Of a stretch of 64,000 bases of DNA, positions 42,148-50,343 are shown piece after piece; positions within the stretch are counted from its first letter, which is position 1, and each line of letters begins with the position of its first letter. The DNA is from an uncultured Ferrovibrio sp. Lineage in GTDB: Bacteria; Pseudomonadota; Alphaproteobacteria; Ferrovibrionales; Ferrovibrionaceae. The stretch lies in assembly GCF_937960835.1 (NCBI RefSeq), contig NZ_CALGPC010000003.1, positions 62,001 through 126,000 on the forward strand, written 5' to 3'. Below the pieces are notes generated by a model. The model worked only from the letters and a program-made list of their open reading frames with translations. It searched no databases and was not told the DNA's origin. Made by a program: the position numbers and the translations under genes.

Positions 42148-42907
42148 ACGCCAGCGGGAATTTGCCACGGCGCTGACCGACTCGCTCTACATGATCGCCG
42201 AGAAGGTGATCGGCGACGCGATTCCGGCCGAAGGCCGCGTGCAGATCTATGCCGATCATTTCCGCACCAGCCTTCTGGAGGCGCTCGCCACCACCTTCCC
42301 GGTGACACGAGCCCTGGTTGGCGAGGCTTTCTTTGCCCAGACCGCGCGTGACTTCCTGATTTTCGAGCCGCCGCGTTCGCCCATCCTTACGCAATATGGC
42401 GGCGGCTTCCCAACCTTTCTGGCGGCCCTGCCCGACCTGGGTGGGCATAACTACCTGCCCGATATCGCGGCTTTCGAATGGGCGCTGAACACTGCCTATC
42501 ACGCCGAAGACGCGACCCTGCTGCGTCCTGAAGATCTCCCCGATGCTGAGGTGACGGCGCAATTGCACCTGCCGCTGCATCCTTCGGCCCAGCGGCTGTC
42601 AACGCCGTTCCCGGTCAGCGAAATCTGGCAGGTTCATCAGCCGGACGCGCCTGCCGTGGACCGGATTGACATGAATGGAAGCGGCGAGCGTCTGCTGATC
42701 TGGCGCCAGCATATCGATATCCGCTGGCGCAAGCTCAATCCGGGCGAGGATCTGCTGCTGGCGGAGCTCAGCGCCGGCGCTCCGCTCGGCAAAGCAGCCC
42801 TGGCGGCTTCCGGACAGCCTGGCTTCGATTTCCCCGCCAGCTTCAGCTGGATGCTGGATGGCGGGATCTTCGCCCGGCCGGCGGATCTGCCGCCGCAGGC
42901 CGAATAG
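42131..42907 (+). CDS. DUF2063 (BufC/HvfC-type) partner of the DUF692 enzyme
   Basis: 258 residues. N-terminal helical domain with LLERQREFATALTD, GRVQIYADHFRTSLLEALATTFPVTRALVGEAFF and LPDIAAFEWALNTAYHAED, matching the DUF2063 proteins that bind the precursor and activate their DUF692 partner. ATG 42131 overlaps the DUF692 gene; longer frames are discarded. Convergent with the M20 amidohydrolase gene 13 bases away. Confidence 0.88.
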   Translation: MSALLERQREFATALTDSLYMIAEKVIGDAIPAEGRVQIYADHFRTSLLEALATTFPVTRALVGEAFFAQTARDFLIFEPPRSPILTQYGGGFPTFLAALPDLGGHNYLPDIAAFEWALNTAYHAEDATLLRPEDLPDAEVTAQLHLPLHPSAQRLSTPFPVSEIWQVHQPDAPAVDRIDMNGSGERLLIWRQHIDIRWRKLNPGEDLLLAELSAGAPLGKAALAASGQPGFDFPASFSWMLDGGIFARPADLPPQAE

Positions 42908-42920
42908 GCAAGCTGCGCCG

Positions 42921-44195
42921 TCAATCCAGCCAGGCGTAAGCCGCCGTCAGCATCGCCTCGATGCCCGCCTTCAGCGAAGGATGGATCACCGGCGCGAAGA
43001 ACGGCGAGTGATTGACCGGGATCGGCTCGCCGCCGGCTTGCGCCTCGGCGAATTTCTTCGGGTCGGTACCGCCGACCCACCAGAAGACGGACGGCACGTT
43101 CCAGGCTGTGCCGAACAGACCAAAATCCTCGCTGCCTGACAGCGGCTCCATCGGCAGCATGCGCTCGGCGCCAAGCCGCGCGGTCATCGCATCCACCGTG
43201 CGGGCCATCGCCGCCTCGTCATTGATGGTGACGGGGAACTTGCTGATCTCGCGGATCTCCGGCGGCCGCGGTGCACCGGAGGCAGCCGCCTCGGCATCGA
43301 TGATGCGCTTGATCGAAGCGAGCACGCGGCTGCGCACCTCCTCCTTGAACGAGCGCACATTCAGACGCAGCAGAGCTTCGTCAGGGATAACGTTCTCATT
43401 GAAGCCCGACTGCAGCGTGCCGACGGTGACCACGGCGCTGTCGACCATCGCCACCTCGCGCGACACCACGGTCTGCAGCCGCATCACGGTGGCCGAGGCC
43501 ATCACCACCGGGTCGACGCTGTTCTCCGGCTTGGAGCCATGGGCGCCGCGGCCGATCATCTTCACTTCCCAGCTATCGGCGGCCGACATGGCAATGCCCG
43601 GCTTGTAGCCGATCATACCGGCCGGGATCGGGATCAGATGCTGGCCGAGGCAGACATCGGGCTTGGGGAAACGTTTTACCATGCCATCGGCCAGCATCGC
43701 GGCAGCGCCGGCGCCGATCTCTTCGGCCGGCTGGAACACCGCCATCACCGTGCCGCGCCACAAATCGCGCGACTCTGCGAGCAGCTTGGTCACCGCCATC
43801 AGCCAGGTGACATGCATGTCATGGGCGCAGGCATGCATGATCGAAACCGATTGCCCGAAGCGGTCCGTGCCGGTCTGCTCGCTGGCATAGGGCAAGCCGG
43901 TCTTTTCCTTGACCGGCAGACCGTCCATGTCAGCGCGCAGCAGAATGCAGGGACCATCGCCATTCTTCAGCAGGCCGACCACGCCGGTCTTGCCGATGCC
44001 GGCATGGACCTCGTAGCCATGATCCTCCAGCCAGCGCGCTGCGATGCCAGCGGTGCGCACCTCCTGCATCGACAATTCGGGATGCTTGTGCAGATCGATA
44101 TAGATCTTCTCCAGCTCCGGCAGCAGGGCATCGATCCGGCCGAAGACCGCGGCCTTTGCGTCACTGGATTTGGCGGAGGCGACCTGAAGATTCAT
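42921..44195 (-). CDS. M20 family amidohydrolase / aminoacylase
   Basis: 424 residues. Metal-dependent hydrolase that removes N-acyl groups or cleaves small peptides. Zinc motifs: RADMDGLPVKEKTGLPYAS, MHACAHDMHVTWLMAV, FQPAEEIGAGAAAML (catalytic Glu), and CLGQHLIP; the dimerisation domain follows. No signal peptide, so cytoplasmic. Its AAGGA ribosome site is clear. Transcribed with the 85-residue protein and the MFS carrier upstream. Confidence 0.88.
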   Translation of the reverse strand: MNLQVASAKSSDAKAAVFGRIDALLPELEKIYIDLHKHPELSMQEVRTAGIAARWLEDHGYEVHAGIGKTGVVGLLKNGDGPCILLRADMDGLPVKEKTGLPYASEQTGTDRFGQSVSIMHACAHDMHVTWLMAVTKLLAESRDLWRGTVMAVFQPAEEIGAGAAAMLADGMVKRFPKPDVCLGQHLIPIPAGMIGYKPGIAMSAADSWEVKMIGRGAHGSKPENSVDPVVMASATVMRLQTVVSREVAMVDSAVVTVGTLQSGFNENVIPDEALLRLNVRSFKEEVRSRVLASIKRIIDAEAAASGAPRPPEIREISKFPVTINDEAAMARTVDAMTARLGAERMLPMEPLSGSEDFGLFGTAWNVPSVFWWVGGTDPKKFAEAQAGGEPIPVNHSPFFAPVIHPSLKAGIEAMLTAAYAWLD

Positions 44196-44217
44196 CGCGG
44201 CAGTCCTTAATGATGGA

Positions 44218-44475
44218 TCAGTGGAATTCGCTTAGAGGCGGTAGCCCGTCGCGGCGGCGCGGCAAGCCGATCCGCGCAAGCTTGAAATCCGCACAGGCAT
44301 CGTCGATCTCGTCCAGCAGGGCGAAAATCTGCTGTGCGATGCGCAGCACATCCTGCTGCGGCAACGCGTCCGGATGCTCGACCAGAGTCAGCAATTGCAG
44401 GATTTGCCTCTGCTTGGCGACCTGCTCAGGTGTCAGGTCGGCAGTGGAGGCGTCGAGATCACACCAGCGGCACAT
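44218..44475 (-). CDS. Small protein of unknown function (85 residues)
   Basis: Begins MCRWCDLDASTADLTPEQVAK: a CxxC near the start and a helical remainder with VEHPDALPQQDVLRIAQQIF. No family recognised. It is sandwiched between the MFS gene and the amidohydrolase gene on the same strand with short gaps, and has GCAGG just before its ATG, so it is very probably translated. Confidence 0.6.
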   Translation of the reverse strand: MCRWCDLDASTADLTPEQVAKQRQILQLLTLVEHPDALPQQDVLRIAQQIFALLDEIDDACADFKLARIGLPRRRDGLPPLSEFH

Positions 44476-44506
44476 CCTGCAATTTGACAGGATCGTCCGC
44501 CTGCGG

Positions 44507-45751
44507 TCAATCTGAGTTTGCTGCTGCGCGGCCCTTCACGCCGCGGCCCGCCCAGATCAGAGCCACCGGGCCCAATAATACGCTCAGGCCCATTACCGCG
44601 AAGCCGATCCCCCAGGTCAGCGTGTTCTCGCCGCCGATCGCCTGCTGCGCCGCATCCAACGCAAGACCGACCACAATGGGCCCCAGCACGGAAACGCCGA
44701 AGCCCAGGGTCGAATGCAGCGCCATGGTGGAGCCGCGATGCTCCGGCTCGGCCGCTGCCATCATGCCCGACGTCAAGGAGCCCGAATCCCCTGAGATGAA
44801 AATGTAGTAGATCGCGCAATAGATGAGCACGCACCAGACCGGCAGGGCGGCCGTGAAGCCGATCATCACGCCGAGCAGCCCCGAGATGCTCATGATTGCG
44901 ATCAACGCACGGCGGCGGCCGAATTTCAGCGCGAGCTCATTACCAAGCAGGCTGGCCGGCAACCCGATCAGTGTGATCACCGCCGCCAGGACGGTTGGGC
45001 TCGGCAAATGCTCCGCCCAGGCGCCGCCCTGGGCGGCATCCCGAGCCAGAACATAGACCAGGAAGGCCGTGATCCAGGCGCGGATCGCGGTCAGCTCGAA
45101 GCCATGCGCCGCATAGCCAAGGATATAGCCCATCGCATCGCGATTGCGCAGCACGGGCTTGAGCGCGAAAAGCGGCTGCCCCTTTTTCCGCTGCGGCGGA
45201 CGCGGCGCGAGCAGTATCCAGGCGGCCACCGCAGCCAGCAGGGAGCCCAGGCCGAGCACGGCAAAACTCACGCGCCAGTCATACCATTCCGCCAGCAATC
45301 CGGTGACGGTGAAGCTGAGCGAGATCGCGATCGAATAGCTGGCCGTGTAAAAAGTCACTGCGCGGCTTTGCTCGCCGCCTTCCAGACGATCGGTCAGTGC
45401 GCGCAGCCCTGGCATATAAACGGCCGCCTGCCCGACGCCGCCGATGGCGCGCAGCAGAAAGCCGGACCAGAAGTCATCGGCGAGAAAAGCGAAGGCCACG
45501 GTGGCGACGCCGGTGACGGCGCTGCCCAGCACGAAGATGTTACGGGCATCATAGCGGTCGGTCAGCGTGACGGCGGGCGCCACCAGCAGCATGTAGCCAA
45601 GATAATAGACGCCGGCGATCCAGCCGGCTTCCGTATTGTTTAAGTTCCAGGCCTCGATGAAGGTCGGCATCAGGGCGGGGAAGCTGGCGATGGGGAGGAT
45701 GGCCAGCACCTCCAGCGCGGCGAGCAGGAGGATCAGTTGACGCGGGGACAT
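44507..45751 (-). CDS. MFS transporter
   Basis: 414 residues with about 12 hydrophobic helices. The loop between helices 2 and 3 (LTDRYDARNIFVLGSA) and the central LAPRPPQRKKGQPLF loop are typical of the major facilitator superfamily. Substrate unknown. First gene of a likely three-gene operon with the small protein and the M20 hydrolase, suggesting import of an acylated amino acid or small peptide. Transcribed away from the Tat lipoprotein gene. Confidence 0.85.
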   Translation of the reverse strand: MSPRQLILLLAALEVLAILPIASFPALMPTFIEAWNLNNTEAGWIAGVYYLGYMLLVAPAVTLTDRYDARNIFVLGSAVTGVATVAFAFLADDFWSGFLLRAIGGVGQAAVYMPGLRALTDRLEGGEQSRAVTFYTASYSIAISLSFTVTGLLAEWYDWRVSFAVLGLGSLLAAVAAWILLAPRPPQRKKGQPLFALKPVLRNRDAMGYILGYAAHGFELTAIRAWITAFLVYVLARDAAQGGAWAEHLPSPTVLAAVITLIGLPASLLGNELALKFGRRRALIAIMSISGLLGVMIGFTAALPVWCVLIYCAIYYIFISGDSGSLTSGMMAAAEPEHRGSTMALHSTLGFGVSVLGPIVVGLALDAAQQAIGGENTLTWGIGFAVMGLSVLLGPVALIWAGRGVKGRAAANSD

Positions 45752-45866
45752 ATCTGGGCAGGGCGGATGGGCATGCTATTGTTGTCATGCAGTATTCACC
45801 GATCTCGTCCAAACCGCCAGAGGGAACGCCGCCTTCTCCTCCGGCCAGACCATAAAAGGGATTTTT

Positions 45867-47231
45867 ATGCTGCCGCTCGTCTCCCGCCGTCGCTTTCTGT
45901 TCGGTTCCGCCGCCCTCGGGTTGAGCCCGCTGCTGGCCTGCGCGCCGCGTTTCGAGAATGCCGCCCCGGTGGTGTTCGTACATGGCAACGGCGATACGGC
46001 TGCGTTGTGGCACACGACATTCTGGCGCTGGGAAAGCAATGGCTTTCCGCGCGACCGGCTGTTCGCGGTCGACTTCCCCTACCCGCTGGCACGCAATAAC
46101 GACGCGGTCTTCCAGCGCCTGCGCTCGTCCAGCACCGACCAGCGCGAACAGCTTGCCGCTTTCGTTTCCGAGGTCAAACAGCGGACCAATGCCGCAAAGG
46201 TCGCCCTGGTCGGCTCCTCGCGGGGTGGCAATGCAATCCGCAATTACATCAAGAATGGTGGGGGCGCAGCGCATGTTTCGCATGCAGTTCTGTGCGGCAC
46301 GCCCAATCATGGCGTCATTGTCTCCGACCGGGTTCTGCTCGGCAGCGAATTCAACGGCAGCTCCGCCTTCCTGCGCCAGCTGAACGAAGGGCCGACCGAG
46401 ACTGTCCCCGGTCCGGCCTGGATGACCACCCTTTCGGACACCAACGACAAATTCGCCCAGCCAGATGGCCGCTATCTGGGAATGCCCGGTCAGCCGACCG
46501 GTGTGGCCTTCGACGGCCCCGCATTGAGAGGGGCAAAGAATGTGGTACTGCCTGGCCTCGATCATCGCGAAGTGGCCTTCCATCCAAGGGCCTTCGCCGC
46601 GATCTGGGAATTCATCATGGGCGGTGCGCCGGGCACCACCGGCATCGCCGCCGAGGCAGCGCCGATCCTGAACGGCAAGGTCAATGGAATGACCAGCCCG
46701 CCCAGCGGCTCTGCGGTGCAGACCAATTTGCCCGTGGCCGGTGCCGTGGTGGAAATCTACGAGACCGATCCGCGAACCGGCGAACGGCGGCGGCAAGTGC
46801 ATCGGCAGGAAACCGGCGCCGATGGCTATTGGGGGCCGTTCCGCGCCTCACCCTATGCGACGTACGAATTCGTCATCGCCACGCCGGATCATCCGATCAC
46901 CCATATCTACCGGTCACCCTTCCCGCGTTCATCCTCGATCATTCACCTGCGCCCCGGCTCGCTCAGCGACAAGGCCAAGCTGGCCAGCAGCGCGATTACG
47001 CTGAGCCGCCCGCGCGGCTATTTCGGAATAGGCCGCGATACCATCACCTTCGACGGTCAACCCGCAGAGGGTATCGCCGAGGGTGTGCCGAATGTTTCAA
47101 CAGCGACTTTGCTGCTGCCGGCAGGCTCACCCAAACGCAGCGTCGTCTGCCGGTTCAACGATGAAACCATCGCCGTGCAGTCCTGGCCGCTGGCCGATAA
47201 CCGCGTGGTGATCGCGGAGCTGCATTACTAG
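45867..47231 (+). CDS. Tat-exported lipoprotein alpha/beta-hydrolase with C-terminal beta domain
   Basis: 454 residues. N-terminal SRRRFLFGSAALGLSPLLAC is a twin-arginine signal ending in a lipobox Cys. The hydrolase domain has VVFVHGNGDTAALWHTTFW and the nucleophile elbow VGSSRGGNAIR (near residues 112-122) with a catalytic His expected in GLDHREVAFHPRAF. After about residue 270 comes a beta-rich C-terminal part with an Ig or PKD-like look (GAVVEIYETDPRTGERRR). Resembles bacterial lipases that act on triglycerides or polyesters, but substrate is unproven. The stop overlaps the convergent EamA gene stop. Confidence 0.78.
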   Translation: MLPLVSRRRFLFGSAALGLSPLLACAPRFENAAPVVFVHGNGDTAALWHTTFWRWESNGFPRDRLFAVDFPYPLARNNDAVFQRLRSSSTDQREQLAAFVSEVKQRTNAAKVALVGSSRGGNAIRNYIKNGGGAAHVSHAVLCGTPNHGVIVSDRVLLGSEFNGSSAFLRQLNEGPTETVPGPAWMTTLSDTNDKFAQPDGRYLGMPGQPTGVAFDGPALRGAKNVVLPGLDHREVAFHPRAFAAIWEFIMGGAPGTTGIAAEAAPILNGKVNGMTSPPSGSAVQTNLPVAGAVVEIYETDPRTGERRRQVHRQETGADGYWGPFRASPYATYEFVIATPDHPITHIYRSPFPRSSSIIHLRPGSLSDKAKLASSAITLSRPRGYFGIGRDTITFDGQPAEGIAEGVPNVSTATLLLPAGSPKRSVVCRFNDETIAVQSWPLADNRVVIAELHY

Positions 47232-48139
47232 CGGCGGATCAGCAGCAGCCCGCCGCCAACGATCAGCGCCGTGCCGATCCAGGCCGCCAGGCTGGGTATG
47301 TCCCCGAAAACCACCCAGCCGATCAGGGCAGCGAAAGCCACCGAGGAATAGCCGAACGGCGCCAGCCAGGCAGCATCTGCGATCTGATAGGCGCGGACAT
47401 TGCAGAGCTGCCCGGCGATGGCCATCGGCCCCAGCAGGGACAGAGCTGCAAGCTGTTGCCACGATGCATCCTCCCACAGCAGCAGCATCGGCACGATCAG
47501 CAGCAGCGTGGCGAACCCGTTGACATGCAGCAGCATGGACAGCGCGCTTTCATGCCGGGTCAGGAACTTGATCAGGATGATCTCGCAAGCGATCAGGAAG
47601 GCGCCGAGGATGCCGAATAACGGCCCCCAGCCTGCTTCGAGCATGGCGCCCAAGCCACCGGCCGGCGCATTGCCGCGCACGATCACAAACGCCCCGGCCA
47701 GACAGAGCAAGGCCGCAAGGATCTGGCCGCGGCTGACACGTTCCCGCAACAGCAGCACGGCCAGGAGCATGGTGAACATGCCCTGCAGCAGCGCCAGCGC
47801 CGCGGCATCGGCCAACGGCATCAGCATCGCTGCCGCCACGTTGCAGCTGCCGCCCGCCACGCCGCAGAAGGCGCGCAGGAAATGCAGCCAGCGCCGCTGG
47901 CTGGCTTGGATGGCAGGCCAGACCTCGCGGCGGAGGGCGACCATGCCGCTGACGGTGACAAAGCCACTCAGATAGCGGATGAAGATGATCTGCAGCGCCG
48001 GAATGACACCACCGATCAGCTTTCCGGACGAAAAAAGCAGTGAAAAGGCGAAGGCGCCGGCCAGGACCCAGAGTGCGGCGGCCAGCTTCGACTGGCCCCA
48101 GCCGGCAGTTGCGTGGGCAATGCTCTGATTGTCGATCAT
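47228..48139 (-). CDS. EamA/DMT family membrane transporter
   Basis: 303 residues with ten predicted helices and two EamA repeats (FAFSLLFSSGKLIGGVIPALQ in the first, PLFGILGAFLIACEIILI in the second). Family members export or import small metabolites across the inner membrane; substrate unknown. Its stop codon CTAG is shared with the convergent lipoprotein hydrolase gene. Confidence 0.83.
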   Translation of the reverse strand: MIDNQSIAHATAGWGQSKLAAALWVLAGAFAFSLLFSSGKLIGGVIPALQIIFIRYLSGFVTVSGMVALRREVWPAIQASQRRWLHFLRAFCGVAGGSCNVAAAMLMPLADAAALALLQGMFTMLLAVLLLRERVSRGQILAALLCLAGAFVIVRGNAPAGGLGAMLEAGWGPLFGILGAFLIACEIILIKFLTRHESALSMLLHVNGFATLLLIVPMLLLWEDASWQQLAALSLLGPMAIAGQLCNVRAYQIADAAWLAPFGYSSVAFAALIGWVVFGDIPSLAAWIGTALIVGGGLLLIRR

Positions 48140-48303
48140 GCCCCTTTTCCTAGCCCGGAACAGGGATCATCGACCAGACCCCGGCCGGAGCAGGTCCGAC
48201 CTGCCGGGCGGCCAATTGTCCCTGACGGTCCCGGCACTATTTCGCTTCCTAGATTGCGGGGCTGCGCTGCCCCTCCAGGCCGCGGAGGCGGGACAGGAGA
48301 GCC

Positions 48304-48759
48304 ATGGGAACAACATTCGCGACATCGGTCACCCTGCGTCCCGCCCGGGCCGAGGATCTGAACTTCGCCTGGTCGATTTACGCCGAGGGCATCCAGCCTT
48401 TCGCCTCGGCCTATTATCACTGGGACGAGAAGGATCAGGCTGCCCGTTTCGCACGGATCTACGACTGGCGCCATTCGGCGATCGTGCAATGCGGCAGCGA
48501 CGATGCCGGCTGGTTCACCATTACCCGCACCGAGCGGGCGATCTGGCTGCAGCAATTTTTCATGAGCGTTGAGTTCCGCGACCTCGGGATCGGCAGCTAC
48601 CTGCTGGAGCGCCTCTGCGAGGAATGGGATGAAGCGCGTGAAACCGCTTCGCTGATGGTCCTGCGCAACAATCCGGCGCGGCATCTTTATGCACGCTTCG
48701 GCTTCCGCACCATCCGGCGCAACGACAGCTGCGACTTCATGCTGCGGCGACCGAGATGA
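48304..48759 (+). CDS. GNAT family acetyltransferase
   Basis: 151 residues. VTLRPARAEDLNFAWSIYAEG opening, DLGIGSYLLERLCEEWDEA (acetyl-CoA pyrophosphate loop, Q/RxxGxG/A type) and NNPARHLYARFGFRTIR identify the GNAT fold. Substrate unknown. Ends before the bidirectional terminator at 48784. Confidence 0.83.
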   Translation: MGTTFATSVTLRPARAEDLNFAWSIYAEGIQPFASAYYHWDEKDQAARFARIYDWRHSAIVQCGSDDAGWFTITRTERAIWLQQFFMSVEFRDLGIGSYLLERLCEEWDEARETASLMVLRNNPARHLYARFGFRTIRRNDSCDFMLRRPR

Positions 48760-48783
48760 CAAAGCCGGCATGAAGCCGAAATG

Positions 48784-48811
48784 AAAAGGGCGGCCTGGCG
48801 GCCGCCCTTTT
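48784..48811. terminator. Bidirectional intrinsic terminator between GNAT and lpd
   Basis: AAAAGGGCGGCC / GGCCGCCCTTTT, a perfect 12-base-pair stem with a TGGC loop and A/T tracts at both ends, so it can serve the GNAT gene (plus) and the lpd gene (minus). Confidence 0.9.
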
Positions 48812-48834
48812 GCAGTAATGCCTGAAGTCAGCCA

Positions 48835-50238
48835 TCAGATATTGATGGTGCGGCCGTCCACGGCCAGCGCGGCTTCCTTCACCGCTTCCGTCAGCGCCGG
48901 ATGGGCATGGCAGGTGCGGTAGATATCCTCCGCCGAAGCGCCGAACTCGATCGCCATCACCACTTCCTGGATCAGATGGCCGGCATCCGGGCCAATGATG
49001 TGGCAGCCGACGACACGCTTGGTCTTCTCGTCTTCGAGGATTTTCACGAAGCCATCGGTCATCGTCATGGCGCGGGCACGGGCATTGGCCGTGAAGGGGA
49101 ACTTGCCGGCCTTGTAGGCAATGCCTGCAGCCTTCAGCTCTTCCTCGGTCTTGCCGACGCTGGCGACTTCCGGCCAGGTGTAGACCACCGCCGGAATGGC
49201 ATCGTAGTTGATATGAGGCTTCTGGCCGGCCAGCATCTCGGCCAGCACGACGCCTTCTTCCTCGGCCTTATGCGCAAGCATGGGACCGGCGATGACATCG
49301 CCGATGGCATAGACGCCTGCGGCAGTGGTCTGGAAATGGCCATCGGTCTTGATGCGCCCGCGCTCGTCCAGCTGAACGCCTGCGGCTTCCAGGCCGAGCG
49401 CATCGGCATAAGGACGGCGGCCGATCGAAACCAGCACGATATCCGCCGTCATTTCCTCGGCAGCGCCGCCGGCAGCCGGCTCCATGGTCAGGGTGACGCC
49501 GGACTTTCCGGCCTTGGCGGAGGCGACCTTGGTCGACAGCTTGAACTTCATCCCCTGCTTGGAGAGGATGCGCTGCATCTGCTTGGAAACTTCGCCATCA
49601 TTGGTTGGCAGGATGCGGTCGAGGAATTCCACCACCGTGACTTCGGCACCCAGCCGGCTCCAGACCGAGCCGAGCTCCAGGCCGATCACGCCGCCGCCAA
49701 TCACCACCATCGTCTTCGGCACCTTGCCCAGTTCCAAAGCACCGGTGGACGAGACGATCTGCTTCTCGTCGATCTCGATACCCTTCAGCGGCATCACGTC
49801 GGAGCCGGTGGCGATGACGATATGCTTCGCCGAGTAGGTGCCGGCCGATTCACCCTTCACTTCCACCTTGCCGCCGCCGAGCAGCTTGCCTGCTCCCTTC
49901 AGCCAGGTGATCTTGTTCTTCTTGAACAGGAACTCGATGCCCTTGGTGGAGGCATCCACCACGCTCTGCTTCTGCTTCATCATCGCCGGCAGGTCGAGTT
50001 CGAGCTTGCCCACCTTGATGCCATGCGTGGCGAAGCCATGGCCGGCCTCGTTGAACAGTTCAGACGATTGCAGCAGCGCCTTGGAGGGAATGCAGCCGAC
50101 ATTCAAGCAGGTGCCGCCCAGCGTGGCGCGCTTCTCCACCACTGCGGTCTTCATCCCAAGCTGGGCGCAGCGGATGGCCATGGTGTAGCCGCCCGGCCCG
50201 GCGCCGATGATGATGATGTCGAATGCCTGTTCGCTCAT
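48835..50238 (-). CDS. lpdA: Dihydrolipoyl dehydrogenase (E3)
   Basis: 467 residues. Reoxidises dihydrolipoamide with NAD+. FAD site DIIIIGAGPGGYTMAIRCAQ, redox-active disulfide GGTCLNVGCIPSKALL, NAD site VVIGGGVIGLELGSVWSRLG, FAD C-terminal GDVIAGPMLAHKAEEEG and the active-site HAHPALTEAVKEA (His-Glu pair). ATG at 50238 has GGAG upstream. It is the last gene of the suc operon, but an intrinsic terminator (50311-50336) lies between it and sucB, so it may also have its own start or depend on read-through. Confidence 0.95.
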   Translation of the reverse strand: MSEQAFDIIIIGAGPGGYTMAIRCAQLGMKTAVVEKRATLGGTCLNVGCIPSKALLQSSELFNEAGHGFATHGIKVGKLELDLPAMMKQKQSVVDASTKGIEFLFKKNKITWLKGAGKLLGGGKVEVKGESAGTYSAKHIVIATGSDVMPLKGIEIDEKQIVSSTGALELGKVPKTMVVIGGGVIGLELGSVWSRLGAEVTVVEFLDRILPTNDGEVSKQMQRILSKQGMKFKLSTKVASAKAGKSGVTLTMEPAAGGAAEEMTADIVLVSIGRRPYADALGLEAAGVQLDERGRIKTDGHFQTTAAGVYAIGDVIAGPMLAHKAEEEGVVLAEMLAGQKPHINYDAIPAVVYTWPEVASVGKTEEELKAAGIAYKAGKFPFTANARARAMTMTDGFVKILEDEKTKRVVGCHIIGPDAGHLIQEVVMAIEFGASAEDIYRTCHAHPALTEAVKEAALAVDGRTINI

Positions 50239-50316
50239 CGCTGACTCCAAAATTTTCTGATTGTTCTTGGAAACTGTGCCGGGTGGAAGGTGACGCGGGA
50301 CCGGCGCAAAAACAAG

Positions 50317-50336
50317 GGCGGGCCCGAAGGCCCGCC
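50317..50336 (-). terminator. Intrinsic terminator after sucB, before lpd
   Basis: On the minus strand GGCGGGCC-TTCG-GGCCCGCC, an 8-base-pair stem with a stable UUCG loop, followed by CTTGTTTTTG. It lies 8 bases beyond the sucB stop. Confidence 0.8.
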
Positions 50337-50343
50337 GCACTGA

